A stretch of 64,000 bases of DNA from Jeotgalicoccus nanhaiensis (GCA_004570955.1 SPPL01000003.1:248001-312000); one strand, 5' to 3'. Counted from the first letter of the stretch, positions 52,536 through 61,880 are shown. Notes: generated by a model not told the origin, from the letters alone. Made by a program: numbers and translations.

Positions 52536-53216
52536 ATGAGTTTATTTCAATTAGAAGATATAAAAAAAGAATTTAAGCATGGAAGTACAAAAGAGCAGAT
52601 ATTAAAGGGAATTGATCTGGAGTTAAATAAAGGTGAACTGACGGCGCTGGTGGGCGCGTCGGGTTCAGGAAAAAGCACGCTGCTGACGATAGCTGCCGGG
52701 CTCCAGGATTTAAGCGGCGGTTCAATTAAATTCAGCGGGAAAAATATGTCGGAAATGAATGCCGAAGAGGTTCGTGAAGTGAGGGCGAAATATTTCGGCT
52801 TTGTTTTCCAGCATGCACATCTGGTACCATTTTTAACTGTGAAAGAACAGCTCGAGCTGATGCTTGATACTGCAGAAACCAAATGGTCCAAAAAATCGAG
52901 AGAAGCGTGTATTGAAGATGCGCTTACTACCGTTGACATGTGGGAACATAGAGACAGTTATCCGGAAAACATGTCAGGCGGAGAAAAACAGCGTGTGGCA
53001 ATTGCCCGGGCAATTATTCATGAGCCGGAAATATTATTTGCCGACGAGCCGACAGCAAGTCTCGACTCAAAACGCTCAGTGGAAGTAATGGAGTTAATAG
53101 AAAGACTGGCACGTGAATTGAATATTACCGTGCTGATGGTAACCCATGATAATGATATGTTGAAATATGCAGAGCGTATTGTGGAAATGAAAGACGGTAA
53201 AATTATCGAATCTTAG
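52536..53216 (+). CDS. hrtA: Heme efflux ABC ATPase HrtA
   Basis: A 226-residue ATPase of the LolD/MacB class with Walker A GASGSGKST, signature MSGGEKQRVAIARA and Walker B ILFADEPTASLD. It starts one base after the hrtB stop, with AAGGAGGTG upstream. S. aureus encodes hrtA before hrtB, divergent from hssRS. Here the order is hssR-hssS-hrtB-hrtA on one strand. Confidence 0.9.
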   Translation: MSLFQLEDIKKEFKHGSTKEQILKGIDLELNKGELTALVGASGSGKSTLLTIAAGLQDLSGGSIKFSGKNMSEMNAEEVREVRAKYFGFVFQHAHLVPFLTVKEQLELMLDTAETKWSKKSREACIEDALTTVDMWEHRDSYPENMSGGEKQRVAIARAIIHEPEILFADEPTASLDSKRSVEVMELIERLARELNITVLMVTHDNDMLKYAERIVEMKDGKIIES

Positions 53217-53217
53217 T

Positions 53218-53246
53218 AAAGATGGGTCATAGACCCGTCTTTTTTT
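53218..53246 (+). terminator. Terminator after hrtA
   Basis: AGATGGGTC and GACCCGTCT arms with an ATA loop, then TTTTTT. Confidence 0.88.
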
Positions 53247-53277
53247 ATCGACATTCATACTTTTAGGAGGCATTTAT

Positions 53278-53298
53278 ATGAGTTACAATGAAAAATAA
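53278..53298 (+). other. Possible six-codon leader frame
   Basis: ATG-Ser-Tyr-Asn-Glu-Lys-stop, preceded by a perfect AGGAGG at good spacing. It ends 14 bases before the real start of the YfcC-type gene. It could be a short upstream frame that affects translation, or a remnant. The evidence is thin. Confidence 0.25.
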
Positions 53299-53312
53299 AA
53301 AGGGGTTTACTC

Positions 53313-54725
53313 ATGAGTGATGATAAGCAGAAAAAGAAAAATGGCTTTAAAATGCCGCATATATATGTCATCCTGTTTGTATTTGGTATCGTTGCAGCAG
53401 CAGCTACATATCTAATACCAGCAGGTGAATTTGACCGTGTGGAATTGGAAAACGGGCGTGCTGCGGTTGATCCGGAGTCGTTTACATATGTTGAATCCAC
53501 ACCAACTGGTGCAGTCGAATTCCTGACAGCGATTCCAAGGGGATTAGTTGATGCAGGGGAAGTAGTATTCTTTACGCTGATTATTGGCGGAATGTTTATG
53601 GTACTGCGTGAGAGCGGCATTATAGAAATTGCAGTCGATAAAATGGCACGTAAGTTTTCAAAGAAAAGTATATTTATTATACCGGTGCTTGTTACCGTAT
53701 TTGCCGCAGTTGCCACTTTAATCGGTACAGCCGAATTGTCTCTTGTATATATTCCAGTTATTATACCTCTGGTTATTGCTCTCGGGTACGATTCGATGAC
53801 AGCCGCGGCCATAGCACTTTGCGGTACTGTAATCGGCTATACTGTAGGAGTGCTGAACCCGATAAATACAGGTCTTGCACAGACGATTGCAGAGATACCT
53901 ACATTTTCAGGTCTCGGATTCCGGTTGATTTTATTTATTATTGTTCTGTTCATTACAGCATTGTTTATAATGAGATATGCAAAAAAAGTAAAGAGAAATC
54001 CGGAATCAAGTTTAGTATATAAAGAAGATGCTGAAAAACGTGAAATGTATTCATCAATAGGTGAACATGAACCGCTGAAAGCGACGGGCCGTCAGATTGC
54101 AGGAGCATTCGCTGTACTGCTGTTTTTTGCCGTACTGATTTGGGGTGTAACTACCCAAGACTGGTTTATGATAGAGATGTCAGGACTGTTCATTATTATG
54201 GGTGTTGTAGTTGGTCTAGTTTCAGGACTGAACTTGACGCGTATTAGTGAAGCATTTACGAAAGGTTTCAGAGAAGTGCTGATGGGTGCCATAATTGTCG
54301 GATTGGCGCGTTCAATTGCTGTCATTCTGGAAGACGGCCAGGTAATGGACACTATAGTAAATGGGCTCGGCAGTGCAGTAGGAGAATTACCGCCTGTGCT
54401 TGCAGCGGCAGGAATGTACTTCGTCCAGTTAATTATCAACTTCGTTATCCCTTCAGGATCGGGGCAGGCACTGGTTACCATGCCGATTATGGCGCCGCTC
54501 GCCGATCTTGTTGATGTAACGCGGCAGACAGCTGTTCTTGCATTTCAGCTTGGAGATGGTTTTGCTCATATTCTTTATCCGACCAGCGGATACTTTATGG
54601 CAGCCCTCGCTATAGCAGGAGTAGAGTGGCACAAGTGGATTAAATTCTTTTTCCCGCTATTCTTAATTTTTATGTTTATATCTTTAGGAGCTCTGGTAGT
54701 TGCTCAAATAACCAGCTGGTCGTAA
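53313..54725 (+). CDS. YfcC family carrier (C4-dicarboxylate/basic amino acid type)
   Basis: A 470-residue protein with about twelve helices. The opening PHIYVILFVFGIVAAAATYLIPAGEFDR and the second-half motif NFVIPSGSGQALVTMPIMAPLADLV are YfcC signatures (DUF/ArsB-like ion transporter clan). Family members have been suggested to be antiporters for basic amino acids or dicarboxylates. The substrate here is not known. AAAGGGG lies upstream. It is monocistronic, with a possible six-codon leader. Confidence 0.82.
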   Translation: MSDDKQKKKNGFKMPHIYVILFVFGIVAAAATYLIPAGEFDRVELENGRAAVDPESFTYVESTPTGAVEFLTAIPRGLVDAGEVVFFTLIIGGMFMVLRESGIIEIAVDKMARKFSKKSIFIIPVLVTVFAAVATLIGTAELSLVYIPVIIPLVIALGYDSMTAAAIALCGTVIGYTVGVLNPINTGLAQTIAEIPTFSGLGFRLILFIIVLFITALFIMRYAKKVKRNPESSLVYKEDAEKREMYSSIGEHEPLKATGRQIAGAFAVLLFFAVLIWGVTTQDWFMIEMSGLFIIMGVVVGLVSGLNLTRISEAFTKGFREVLMGAIIVGLARSIAVILEDGQVMDTIVNGLGSAVGELPPVLAAAGMYFVQLIINFVIPSGSGQALVTMPIMAPLADLVDVTRQTAVLAFQLGDGFAHILYPTSGYFMAALAIAGVEWHKWIKFFFPLFLIFMFISLGALVVAQITSWS

Positions 54726-54792
54726 ACAATTAAAAGTTGAAGCGGAGTTAAAATAAAAGTATTCCGCAGCTTCCAAACGTTTTAAAACTAGC

Positions 54793-54828
54793 AAAAAGGC
54801 AAAAATCCATTCGGATTTTTGCCTTTTT
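54793..54828. terminator. Bidirectional terminator
   Basis: Sixteen-base arms (54793-54808 and 54813-54828) around ATTC, with A and T runs. Confidence 0.92.
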
Positions 54829-54836
54829 AATTTACC

Positions 54837-55502
54837 TTATTTATTCTTAAAGTTCTTAACAGCATCTGCTATATCAGTGCCGCCGTCCAGCACCTGCAGC
54901 TCTTTGCCGCGGTTTTCTTCTTTAGTAACGACTTCGTAAATTACCCCCGCCACATTTTCACGTGCAACGTTTTTAATATCGCCGAAGTATAAATCGATAT
55001 CGACCTTGCCGGAACCGCCTTCGTCAGTCAGCATACCGGGATGAACAATCGTGTGGGTAAGACCGGAATTCCTTAAATAGACGTCTGCATGGTGTTTCGC
55101 AATCGTGTAAGGTTTAATTTTCTGTGCATCAGGCGTATCGAAAGCTTCTCTTCTTGAATCCCATGTCGAGACCATAACAAAGTGTTCAACTCCTGCCTGT
55201 TTACTGGCATCGACTGCTTTTACAGCGCCGTCGAGATCGACGATAATCGTTTTATCGGCACCTGTGCTGCCGCCTGAACCTACTGAGAAAACAACCTGTT
55301 CAAAGCCTTGCATCTTATCGGCCATTTCTTCTATAGAATCGTTCTCGACATCAATCAGCAGCGTTTTCATATCTTTATTTTCAAAATCAGCAATCTGTTC
55401 TTCTTTACGGATACCGGCTGTGAAATTCACTGAATTTTGTTTAAGCTGTGACGCGAGGTGGGTCCCTACGCCGCCGTTTGCACCAATAACTAAAATACTC
55501 AT
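54837..55502 (-). CDS. NAD(P)-binding SDR-like protein (YwnB/atypical SDR)
   Basis: A 221-residue atypical short-chain dehydrogenase. The N-terminal SILVIGANGGVGTHLASQL is a glycine-rich nucleotide loop. FVMVSTWDSRREAFD and PYTIAKHHADVYLRNSGL (in the Tyr/Lys region) follow. The family includes NmrA-like and YwnB proteins, whose substrates are unknown. It is monocistronic. GGAGTG lies before the ATG. Confidence 0.82.
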   Translation of the reverse strand: MSILVIGANGGVGTHLASQLKQNSVNFTAGIRKEEQIADFENKDMKTLLIDVENDSIEEMADKMQGFEQVVFSVGSGGSTGADKTIIVDLDGAVKAVDASKQAGVEHFVMVSTWDSRREAFDTPDAQKIKPYTIAKHHADVYLRNSGLTHTIVHPGMLTDEGGSGKVDIDLYFGDIKNVARENVAGVIYEVVTKEENRGKELQVLDGGTDIADAVKNFKNK

Positions 55503-55538
55503 CTGTATACACTCCTTAAATGTTTTATTAGCACCAGT

Positions 55539-56900
55539 CTAACTTAAAAACTTTCTGAAAAGCTTGTTTTTTGCCTGGGTAAATGGGGCATAGCGTACAG
55601 GAATATCAATGATGGTACTGTTTTTTACGACGCTCTTTTCATGGGTAAAAGTATCGAATGAATACTTGCCGTGATAGTGACCCATTCCGCTCGCACCGAC
55701 GCCTCCAAACGGCATATCGTGATGTGACAGATGCATCAGAGTATCATTTACGCAGCCGCCGCCGAAGGACAAGCGTGACAAGAGAGTTTCAACATTGCGG
55801 TCGTTTTCTGAGAAAATGTAAAAGGCGAGCGGTTTGGGCAACGTCTGCTGATAAGCAATCAGATCCTCAAGGTTATCGTAAGTGATTACCGGCAGAATCG
55901 GACCGAATATTTCCTCTTTCATGACCTCCGATTCAAAGGTGCTGTTCGGCATGAGGGCGGGCGCAATTTTTTGCGTTTCTGAACTTTTACTGCCGCCGAG
56001 AACTATTTCATTTTCGAGCAGCCCTGATAAACGTTTAAAGTGTTTTTCATTAATAATTTTAGGATAGTCTTCCCGGTGCACAGCGTCACTGTAACGTTCT
56101 TCAATTTCACTGAGCAACCGGTCGATAAACTCCTGATTTTTAGAGCTGTGAATAATCACGTGATCGGGAGCGACGCAGGTTTGTCCCGCATTGACAAATT
56201 TACCCCAGGCGATACGCTTAACTGCAACATCTATATTTGCAGTTTCATCAACTACAACGGGACTTTTGCCGCCGAGCTCCAATGTGACTGGTGTCAGCGT
56301 TTCGCTGGCAATACCCATAATCTCTTTGCCGACACTGGTGCTGCCTGTAAAGAATATATAATCATACTGCTGTTTGTTGACTTCATCATGCGGTGTGTCA
56401 GCGGGAGCGCAGTACACATACTTTTCGCTGAAAGTATAATTCAATATTTTTTCTATAATTGCAGCTGTATGCGGACTGGTTTCAGAAGGTTTCACAAGCG
56501 CGCAGTTCCCGCCTGCAATAGCGCCAATCAGTGGCATCATCGTTAAATTAAATGGATAATTCCACGGCGACAAAATAAGAACAACACCGTAGGGGTCGCG
56601 GTATACATAATTTTTAGCTGGGAAACTCATCATTGAACCTGACACTTTTTCAGGAGAGTTCCAGCTTCTTAGATGTTTAATGACGTAATCAAATTCTTTA
56701 TAAACGATACCGATTTCTGTCATAAAAGCCTCGGCTTCTGATTTTCCGAGATCTTTATTTAAAGCTTCAAGAATCATCTTTTCATTAGTCTCGACAGCAA
56801 GCTTCAATTTTTTTAACTGGCGGATACGGAAACTGACCGATTTTGTATGATTTTTATAATAATATTTGCGCTGATTTTCGACTATTGACTGCATGGACAT
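55539..56900 (-). CDS. Aldehyde dehydrogenase, class 3 type (YwdH-like)
   Basis: A 453-residue aldehyde dehydrogenase with SPWNYPFNLTMMPLIGAIAGGN, the Glu base in [11 protein letters not shown] and the catalytic Cys in NAGQTCVAPDHV. It lacks the oligomerisation extension and ends with a hydrophobic/basic C terminus (FTQAKNKLFRKFLS), as in membrane-associated fatty or aromatic aldehyde dehydrogenases. GGAGG precedes the ATG at 56900, and a TTG further up overlaps the ribosome site. The gene is divergent from the osmolyte transporter operon. Confidence 0.88.
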   Translation of the reverse strand: MSMQSIVENQRKYYYKNHTKSVSFRIRQLKKLKLAVETNEKMILEALNKDLGKSEAEAFMTEIGIVYKEFDYVIKHLRSWNSPEKVSGSMMSFPAKNYVYRDPYGVVLILSPWNYPFNLTMMPLIGAIAGGNCALVKPSETSPHTAAIIEKILNYTFSEKYVYCAPADTPHDEVNKQQYDYIFFTGSTSVGKEIMGIASETLTPVTLELGGKSPVVVDETANIDVAVKRIAWGKFVNAGQTCVAPDHVIIHSSKNQEFIDRLLSEIEERYSDAVHREDYPKIINEKHFKRLSGLLENEIVLGGSKSSETQKIAPALMPNSTFESEVMKEEIFGPILPVITYDNLEDLIAYQQTLPKPLAFYIFSENDRNVETLLSRLSFGGGCVNDTLMHLSHHDMPFGGVGASGMGHYHGKYSFDTFTHEKSVVKNSTIIDIPVRYAPFTQAKNKLFRKFLS

Positions 56901-56962
56901 AATTATCGCCTCCAAAAAATATCTTATAATTTATAGTATTCCCTTTTTATGTTTGTTCTAAT

Positions 56963-57002
56963 TAGGGTATATATTATTATTCCCTATTCTAATACATATA
57001 AT
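56963..57002. promoter_or_regulatory. Divergent control region with TAGGG-N14-CCCTA dyad
   Basis: TAGGG (56963-56967) and CCCTA (56982-56986) form an inverted repeat in the region between the aldehyde dehydrogenase and osmolyte transporter genes. TATAAT at 56997-57002 would be the -10 of the transporter. The regulator is unknown. Confidence 0.35.
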
Positions 57003-57036
57003 GAATGACTTAAAATTTATGAGGAGCGGATAATAC

Positions 57037-57975
57037 ATGATTGAATTTAAAAATGTAACAAAATGCTACGGCAGCAAAACTGCGGTGGAAGATGCAAGTT
57101 TTTACGTGAAAGAAGGAGAATTCTTCGTTTTAATCGGTCCTTCGGGAAGCGGAAAGACAACTACTCTTAAAATGATTAACAGACTGATTCCGCTGACTGA
57201 AGGCTATATTTACTTTAAAGATAAACCGGTAAGCGATTATGAAGTGCATGAAATGCGCTGGGATATCGGCTATGTGCTGCAGCAGATCGCTTTATTCCCG
57301 CATATGACAATTAAAGAGAATATTGCTCAGGTTCCCCAGATGAAAAAATGGAAAGAAGCAGATATCGATCAAAGAACAGCTGAGTTAATGACGATGGTGG
57401 GGCTCGATCCTGATACATACAAAGATCGTAAACCAGCTGAACTCTCCGGCGGCCAGCAGCAGCGTGTCGGTGTAATCCGTGCACTGGCAGCAGACCCGCC
57501 CGTTATTCTGATGGATGAGCCATTCAGCGCCCTCGATCCGATTACGAGAGAAAGTCTTCAAGATGATCTAACAGCGCTGCAGCAGGAAATTAAAAAAACA
57601 ATAGTGTTTGTCACGCATGATATTAAAGAAGCAATGAAACTTGGCGACCGGATTTGCCTGTTTAATGAAGGGCGAATCGAACAGATTGGGACGCCGGAAG
57701 AATTTTTAACAGCTCCTAAAAACGACTTTGTTCAGGAGTTTATAGGTTATCAGAAAGAAGAAAATGAGACGATCGGTGAATTTATCAGAGCAGATTCTGC
57801 TGAAGCTGAGGAAGCTGTTTATCCGCTTGTAGAAGAAAGTACTAAGATCGAAGATGCATTTAAAGTATTTGCTGAGCATGAGACTGTTGCAGTGAAAACC
57901 GCAAAAGGGAATAAGCTGTTAAGCAGGCGGGATGTCTTTAAACATTTATCAGATAAGCGCGGTGACAGTGCATGA
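57037..57975 (+). CDS. Osmoprotectant ABC transporter ATP-binding protein (OpuCA/OpuBA type)
   Basis: A 312-residue ATPase with Walker [10 protein letters not shown], signature [16 protein letters not shown] and Walker [14 protein letters not shown]. The C terminus holds only one CBS-like stretch ([22 protein letters not shown]). Characterised OpuCA proteins have two, so regulation by ionic strength may be altered. It drives uptake of glycine betaine, choline or carnitine. The downstream gene overlaps it by four bases (ATGA). GAGGAG is at the start. Confidence 0.88.
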   Translation: MIEFKNVTKCYGSKTAVEDASFYVKEGEFFVLIGPSGSGKTTTLKMINRLIPLTEGYIYFKDKPVSDYEVHEMRWDIGYVLQQIALFPHMTIKENIAQVPQMKKWKEADIDQRTAELMTMVGLDPDTYKDRKPAELSGGQQQRVGVIRALAADPPVILMDEPFSALDPITRESLQDDLTALQQEIKKTIVFVTHDIKEAMKLGDRICLFNEGRIEQIGTPEEFLTAPKNDFVQEFIGYQKEENETIGEFIRADSAEAEEAVYPLVEESTKIEDAFKVFAEHETVAVKTAKGNKLLSRRDVFKHLSDKRGDSA

Positions 57976-59489
57976 ATACATTTTTAGAAACTCTCAATTC
58001 ACGTAAAGGTGAACTTTTATCGACACTGATAGAACATATTCAGATATCGTTTATAGCACTGCTGATTGCAGCTGTTATCGGTATACCGCTAGGCGTTATT
58101 TTAACGAAGACGAAGCGTACAGCAGAAGTAGTTATTAATATTGCGGCAGTACTCCAGACAATACCGTCCCTTGCCCTGCTTGGATTGATGATACCGCTGT
58201 TTGGTATCGGTGTTGTGCCTGCAATTATAGCGCTCGTTATTTATGCGTTGCTTCCTATACTGAGAAATACTTATACAGGCATCGCCGAGGTGGATGACTC
58301 ACTGGTGGAAGCGGCCAGCGGTATTGGAATGAAACCGATGAGACGGCTTTTAAAAGTGGAAATGCCGATAGCGATGCCGGTTATTATGGCGGGTGTACGT
58401 ACAGCAATGGTGCTGATTATTGGTACCGCAACGCTCGCTGCACTAATTGGAGCAGGCGGACTCGGAGATTTAATACTGCTTGGGATTGATCGTAATAACA
58501 CGCACCTTATATTAATCGGAGCGATACCGGCAGCCTTGCTTGCGATACTTTTCGATGTTATTTTAAGAGTTATTCAAAATCTGTCGTATAAAAAAGCAGT
58601 GACTCTGGTAGGCACAATTTTTATCGTTATACTGCTTGTAGCACTTGCACCGCTGTTAACAAACCGCGGTGACAGTATGACAATTGCAGGGAAGCTGGGA
58701 GCAGAACCGTCGATAATTACAAATATGTATAAAATACTGATTGAAGAAGAAACAGATTATAATGTTAATGTGGAAGATGGACTGGGTAAAACATCCTTCC
58801 TTTTCAATGCTTTGGAATCTGATGATATCGATGGATATCTTGAATTTACCGGTACAGTGCTCGGAGAGCTTGTGAATATCCCGCCGGATTCAAATGAGAC
58901 AGATAAAGTATATGAGCAGGCTAACGCTGCACTGCATGAACAATTTGAGATGACGATGCTCGAACCGATGGCATTTAATAACACATATACACTTGCTGTG
59001 AAAAGAGACTTTGCAGAAGAACACGGTCTTGAAACAATTGGAGACCTGAGAGAAATTGAAGACATTGTGAAACCAGGCTTTACGATGGAATTTAATGACA
59101 GAACAGAAGATGGTTATCCTGCGCTTCAAGAAGCGTATAATCTGAACTTCACTGATGTGGTAACGATGGAACCTCAGCTTCGTTATCAGGCAATTGAAAG
59201 CGGAGATATCAACCTGATGGATGCTTATGCAACAGATGCCGAGCTGAGAGAATACGATATGGTGATACTCGAAGATACAGAAGCGGTATTCCCGCCTTAC
59301 CAGGGCGCGCCGATGTTTAAGCAGGAGTTTCTTGAAGAATATCCGGAGATTGTCGAACCGTTAAATAAACTCGCAGGCAAGATTACGGATGAAGAAATGC
59401 AGGATATGAACTACCGTGTCTCTGTGGAAGACGAAAGCCCTTACGATATGGCGGAAGAATATTTAAAAGAAAATAATATTATAGAGTGA
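57972..59489 (+). CDS. Fused osmoprotectant permease/substrate-binding protein (OpuBB-OpuBC type)
   Basis: A 505-residue fusion. Residues about 1-215 form the permease (six helices, EAASGIGMKPMRRLLKVEMPIAMPVIMAG coupling loop). Residues about 225-505 form an extracytoplasmic OpuAC-type binding domain (GKLGAEPSIITNMYKILIEEET, LEFTGT). The fusion tethers the binding domain to the membrane, so no lipoprotein is needed. The ATPase partner overlaps upstream. The substrate is a compatible solute such as glycine betaine, choline or carnitine. Confidence 0.9.
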   Translation: MNTFLETLNSRKGELLSTLIEHIQISFIALLIAAVIGIPLGVILTKTKRTAEVVINIAAVLQTIPSLALLGLMIPLFGIGVVPAIIALVIYALLPILRNTYTGIAEVDDSLVEAASGIGMKPMRRLLKVEMPIAMPVIMAGVRTAMVLIIGTATLAALIGAGGLGDLILLGIDRNNTHLILIGAIPAALLAILFDVILRVIQNLSYKKAVTLVGTIFIVILLVALAPLLTNRGDSMTIAGKLGAEPSIITNMYKILIEEETDYNVNVEDGLGKTSFLFNALESDDIDGYLEFTGTVLGELVNIPPDSNETDKVYEQANAALHEQFEMTMLEPMAFNNTYTLAVKRDFAEEHGLETIGDLREIEDIVKPGFTMEFNDRTEDGYPALQEAYNLNFTDVVTMEPQLRYQAIESGDINLMDAYATDAELREYDMVILEDTEAVFPPYQGAPMFKQEFLEEYPEIVEPLNKLAGKITDEEMQDMNYRVSVEDESPYDMAEEYLKENNIIE

Positions 59490-59510
59490 AAATAAAGCAT
59501 GGAGATGTGG

Positions 59511-59664
59511 GGATACACATGAGACTCTGTCATGCCAACCCTGGAGCTCCCGGATACACATGAGACTCCGTCATGCCAGCCCTGGAGTTCCCGGATACAC
59601 ATGAAACTCAATCATACCAACCCCGGAGCTCCCGGATACACATGAAAATCCGTCATGCCAACCC
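59511..59664. repeat. 41-bp intergenic tandem repeat, about 3.75 units
   Basis: Units begin GGATACACATGA at 59511, 59552, 59593 and 59634, exactly 41 bases apart. The last one is cut at about 31 bases. Each unit has CATGA...TCATG-like half-sites and a GGAGCTCC or GGAGTTCC palindrome. The units differ at scattered positions, so they are not a recent expansion. They are too GC-rich for the surrounding DNA, and 41 is not a multiple of three. I do not recognise a known family. It fills part of a 343-base gap between two genes. Confidence 0.85.
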
Positions 59665-59745
59665 AAAAAGCATAGCGTTACTTTAAGGACCATGAGTTTG
59701 AGAAAAATTGTCCAGCAACCCATCTTTAATATACTTCTTTCTATA

Positions 59746-59798
59746 AAAAGAGGCTTGGAAATCTTAACTTCAAGATTTCCAAGCCTTTTCTCTTTTTA
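59746..59798. terminator. Strong terminator, probably bidirectional
   Basis: Fifteen-base arms AGGCTTGGAAATCTT and AAGATTTCCAAGCCT with a six-base loop. A run and T run flank it. It separates the osmolyte transporter from the convergent aldo/keto reductase gene. Confidence 0.9.
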
Positions 59799-59832
59799 CT
59801 TCAGGATTTTTGTCCCAGTCTCAATGCTTTCT

Positions 59833-60657
59833 TTAAAACTCCTCGTGTTCATTCGGATCTTGTTTATCAATTCTTCCGTCTTCTCTAGTAAGAGAATCGA
59901 TTTTCTTCATTTCGGCATCTGACAGCTCGAAGTCGAAAATATCCAGGTTGGACAGCTGGTGTTCAGTGCCGGAAGCTTTTGGAATAGGTATGACGCCATG
60001 CTGATAATGCCAGCGCAGCACTATTTGACCCGCGTCCTTATTTTTCTCCTTGGCTAATGTATTTAAAGTCTCATCCTGCAAAACAGTTCTCGCACGTGAG
60101 AGAGGGCTCCAGGCCTGAGTAACTATCTCGTTGTCTGAATTATATTTTCTGACTCTTTCCTGTGAAAAGTAAGGGTGCAGCTCAATCTGATTAATTACAG
60201 GTGTGACGTCTGTTTCTTTTTTGAGACGGTCGATATGTTCCGGTTCAAAATTGGATACACCAATTGAACGGACATAGCCGTTTTTTTGAGCTTGAATTAG
60301 CGCGCTCCAGGCCTCAACATATTTGTCCTGTCTCGGGTTTGGCCAGTGCAGAAGAAACAAATCGAAATAATCTAATCCTGTGCGGAACAATGATTCTTCT
60401 ATAGAAGCAAGTGCTGTACTGTAATCATACAATCCGCCGCGCAGTTTTGAAGTAACGTAAATTTCTTCTCTCGGCAATGAACTGCGGCGTATACCTGCGC
60501 CGACAGCACCTTCGTTTTCATAACGGATGGCCGTATCAATCAAGCGGTAACCATTATGAAGAGCATTTTCAACGCTTTCAGCTCCTTTTTTACCAGTGAT
60601 ACCCGAAGTGCCGAATCCAATTGAAGGTATTTGGTAACCATCGTGAAGTTTATACAT
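59833..60657 (-). CDS. Aldo/keto reductase (YvgN/YtbE type)
   Basis: A 274-residue NADPH-dependent reductase. It has GFGTSGITGKKGAESVENAL, the catalytic tetrad segments DTAIRYENEGAVG (Asp/Tyr), VTSKLRG (Lys) and LFLLHWPNP (His), and ARTVLQDETLN/IPIPKASG for cofactor binding. YvgN/YtbE-like enzymes reduce methylglyoxal and other aldehydes. The start at 60657 follows TAAGGA. ATGs nine codons earlier are also possible. The gene ends before a strong terminator. Confidence 0.85.
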   Translation of the reverse strand: MYKLHDGYQIPSIGFGTSGITGKKGAESVENALHNGYRLIDTAIRYENEGAVGAGIRRSSLPREEIYVTSKLRGGLYDYSTALASIEESLFRTGLDYFDLFLLHWPNPRQDKYVEAWSALIQAQKNGYVRSIGVSNFEPEHIDRLKKETDVTPVINQIELHPYFSQERVRKYNSDNEIVTQAWSPLSRARTVLQDETLNTLAKEKNKDAGQIVLRWHYQHGVIPIPKASGTEHQLSNLDIFDFELSDAEMKKIDSLTREDGRIDKQDPNEHEEF

Positions 60658-60746
60658 TGGAATATCCTTAGTCAAAATCATCATCCTTTTTTTATTTTAT
60701 CTGTACATTTTCTATTCTTCCCTCTTGCTGTATTTATAAACTACCT

Positions 60747-61862
60747 CTATTCTTCAGAATCTTCTTCCCGGCTTTCCTGATAACGGAGACGCTGACGATA
60801 ACCGTAAGTACTTTCCTGAATAGTCTCTTTATCCTGGAAACCGGCCCCGATAGCGCCGGCAACTGTCGTCAGTGATGCCGCAAACCAGGCCAGTTCGAGA
60901 TAGAATCTGACTCCTATATTTTCAACTTCTATAGTTGTTGCGATAAAGTCCGGCGGAAGCAATGTCGCTCCGGCTGTCAAGAATAGAAGATAGAGTAACA
61001 AGTAATAAAACAGCAGTGAGATAAATAAGGTGAGCAAGGTCGTGCTGTTATACAGCGAAGTCATGCGGCGGCTTTGTCCTTCCTTAAAGTTCTCCCACAA
61101 ATCATGAGATACAATAATCCAGAGCAGCATTCCAAAAATGGAGAGCACCGAAATCGCTGCTAAACGCCATGTTGGAAACAGGTAGCTCAGATTCCACATC
61201 GTCGAGAAAATAATACCAAACGCGCCGGTAGCAAATGCTATAGCTGTAACTCCGCTTAAACTTTGCATCATGTTATAAGGATTATTGGCGAAAGTCATTC
61301 CGGTGACCAGTCTGAAAGTTCCTCCGGTTTTGGTATTCATATGAAATAAAAGATGTTTTGTTTCGGATTCCTCAAAGAAATCTTTTGCATACTGCAGTTT
61401 TGAGAAGGTGAACATATTATTTAAAGAGTGAATTTCCTCCTGAATTTCCGCTTCAATGTCATCACCGTTATCAATAATTTTCTTTATAATGCTGACAGTA
61501 TTAATAATCGCGGTCTGAACTCTCTTTTTAAGCGGCCGCCACCCAAAAGCAGGAATAGACATCATAGCAATGCCATCGGAAGTATCTATATCAATGACTA
61601 CTGGCTTATCATTATAAAATAAAGGCAGATCCGTAATACTGATTAAATAATCCCACTCGTTTTCCTGTAAATATTCTTCTGTTCTTGCGTATATCTTTTT
61701 TGAGAATTCAGTTTCACCGGTCAGGGGATCAACAATGATATCTATTTCCCAATCATCATTTTCAGACAGCCGTTCTTTTAAATTATCGGCCAGCTCATCT
61801 TTAATTTTACTGGCGATATTTCTTGCCGTACCCGGCGCAGCGATTATACCCAAACGAGCCAT
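60747..61862 (-). CDS. Conserved membrane protein of unknown function, paralogue A
   Basis: A 371-residue protein with a soluble N-terminal half (about 1-185) containing GIIAAPGTARNIASKIKDEL and WDYLISITDLPLFY, then about five membrane helices (190-345), and a charged tail ending YGYRQRLRYQESREEDSEE. It is clearly paralogous to the upstream gene in both halves. I do not recognise a family. The soluble half could be a nucleotide- or ligand-binding domain, but no standard P-loop or kinase motif is present. AGGAGG precedes the start. It is 18 bases after its paralogue. Confidence 0.75.
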   Translation of the reverse strand: MARLGIIAAPGTARNIASKIKDELADNLKERLSENDDWEIDIIVDPLTGETEFSKKIYARTEEYLQENEWDYLISITDLPLFYNDKPVVIDIDTSDGIAMMSIPAFGWRPLKKRVQTAIINTVSIIKKIIDNGDDIEAEIQEEIHSLNNMFTFSKLQYAKDFFEESETKHLLFHMNTKTGGTFRLVTGMTFANNPYNMMQSLSGVTAIAFATGAFGIIFSTMWNLSYLFPTWRLAAISVLSIFGMLLWIIVSHDLWENFKEGQSRRMTSLYNSTTLLTLFISLLFYYLLLYLLFLTAGATLLPPDFIATTIEVENIGVRFYLELAWFAASLTTVAGAIGAGFQDKETIQESTYGYRQRLRYQESREEDSEE

Positions 61863-61880
61863 AATATTCCTCCTGACTTT

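Noticed and set aside
55658-56546. Plus-strand frames within the aldehyde dehydrogenase gene
   Set aside because: They are antisense shadows of a complete enzyme with intact active-site motifs.
59511-59664. CRISPR-like array
   Set aside because: Units are direct tandem copies with no unique spacers and there are no cas genes nearby.
59692-59922. 76-residue plus-strand frame
   Set aside because: It runs through a strong terminator hairpin and the 3' end of the aldo/keto reductase gene and has no ribosome site.
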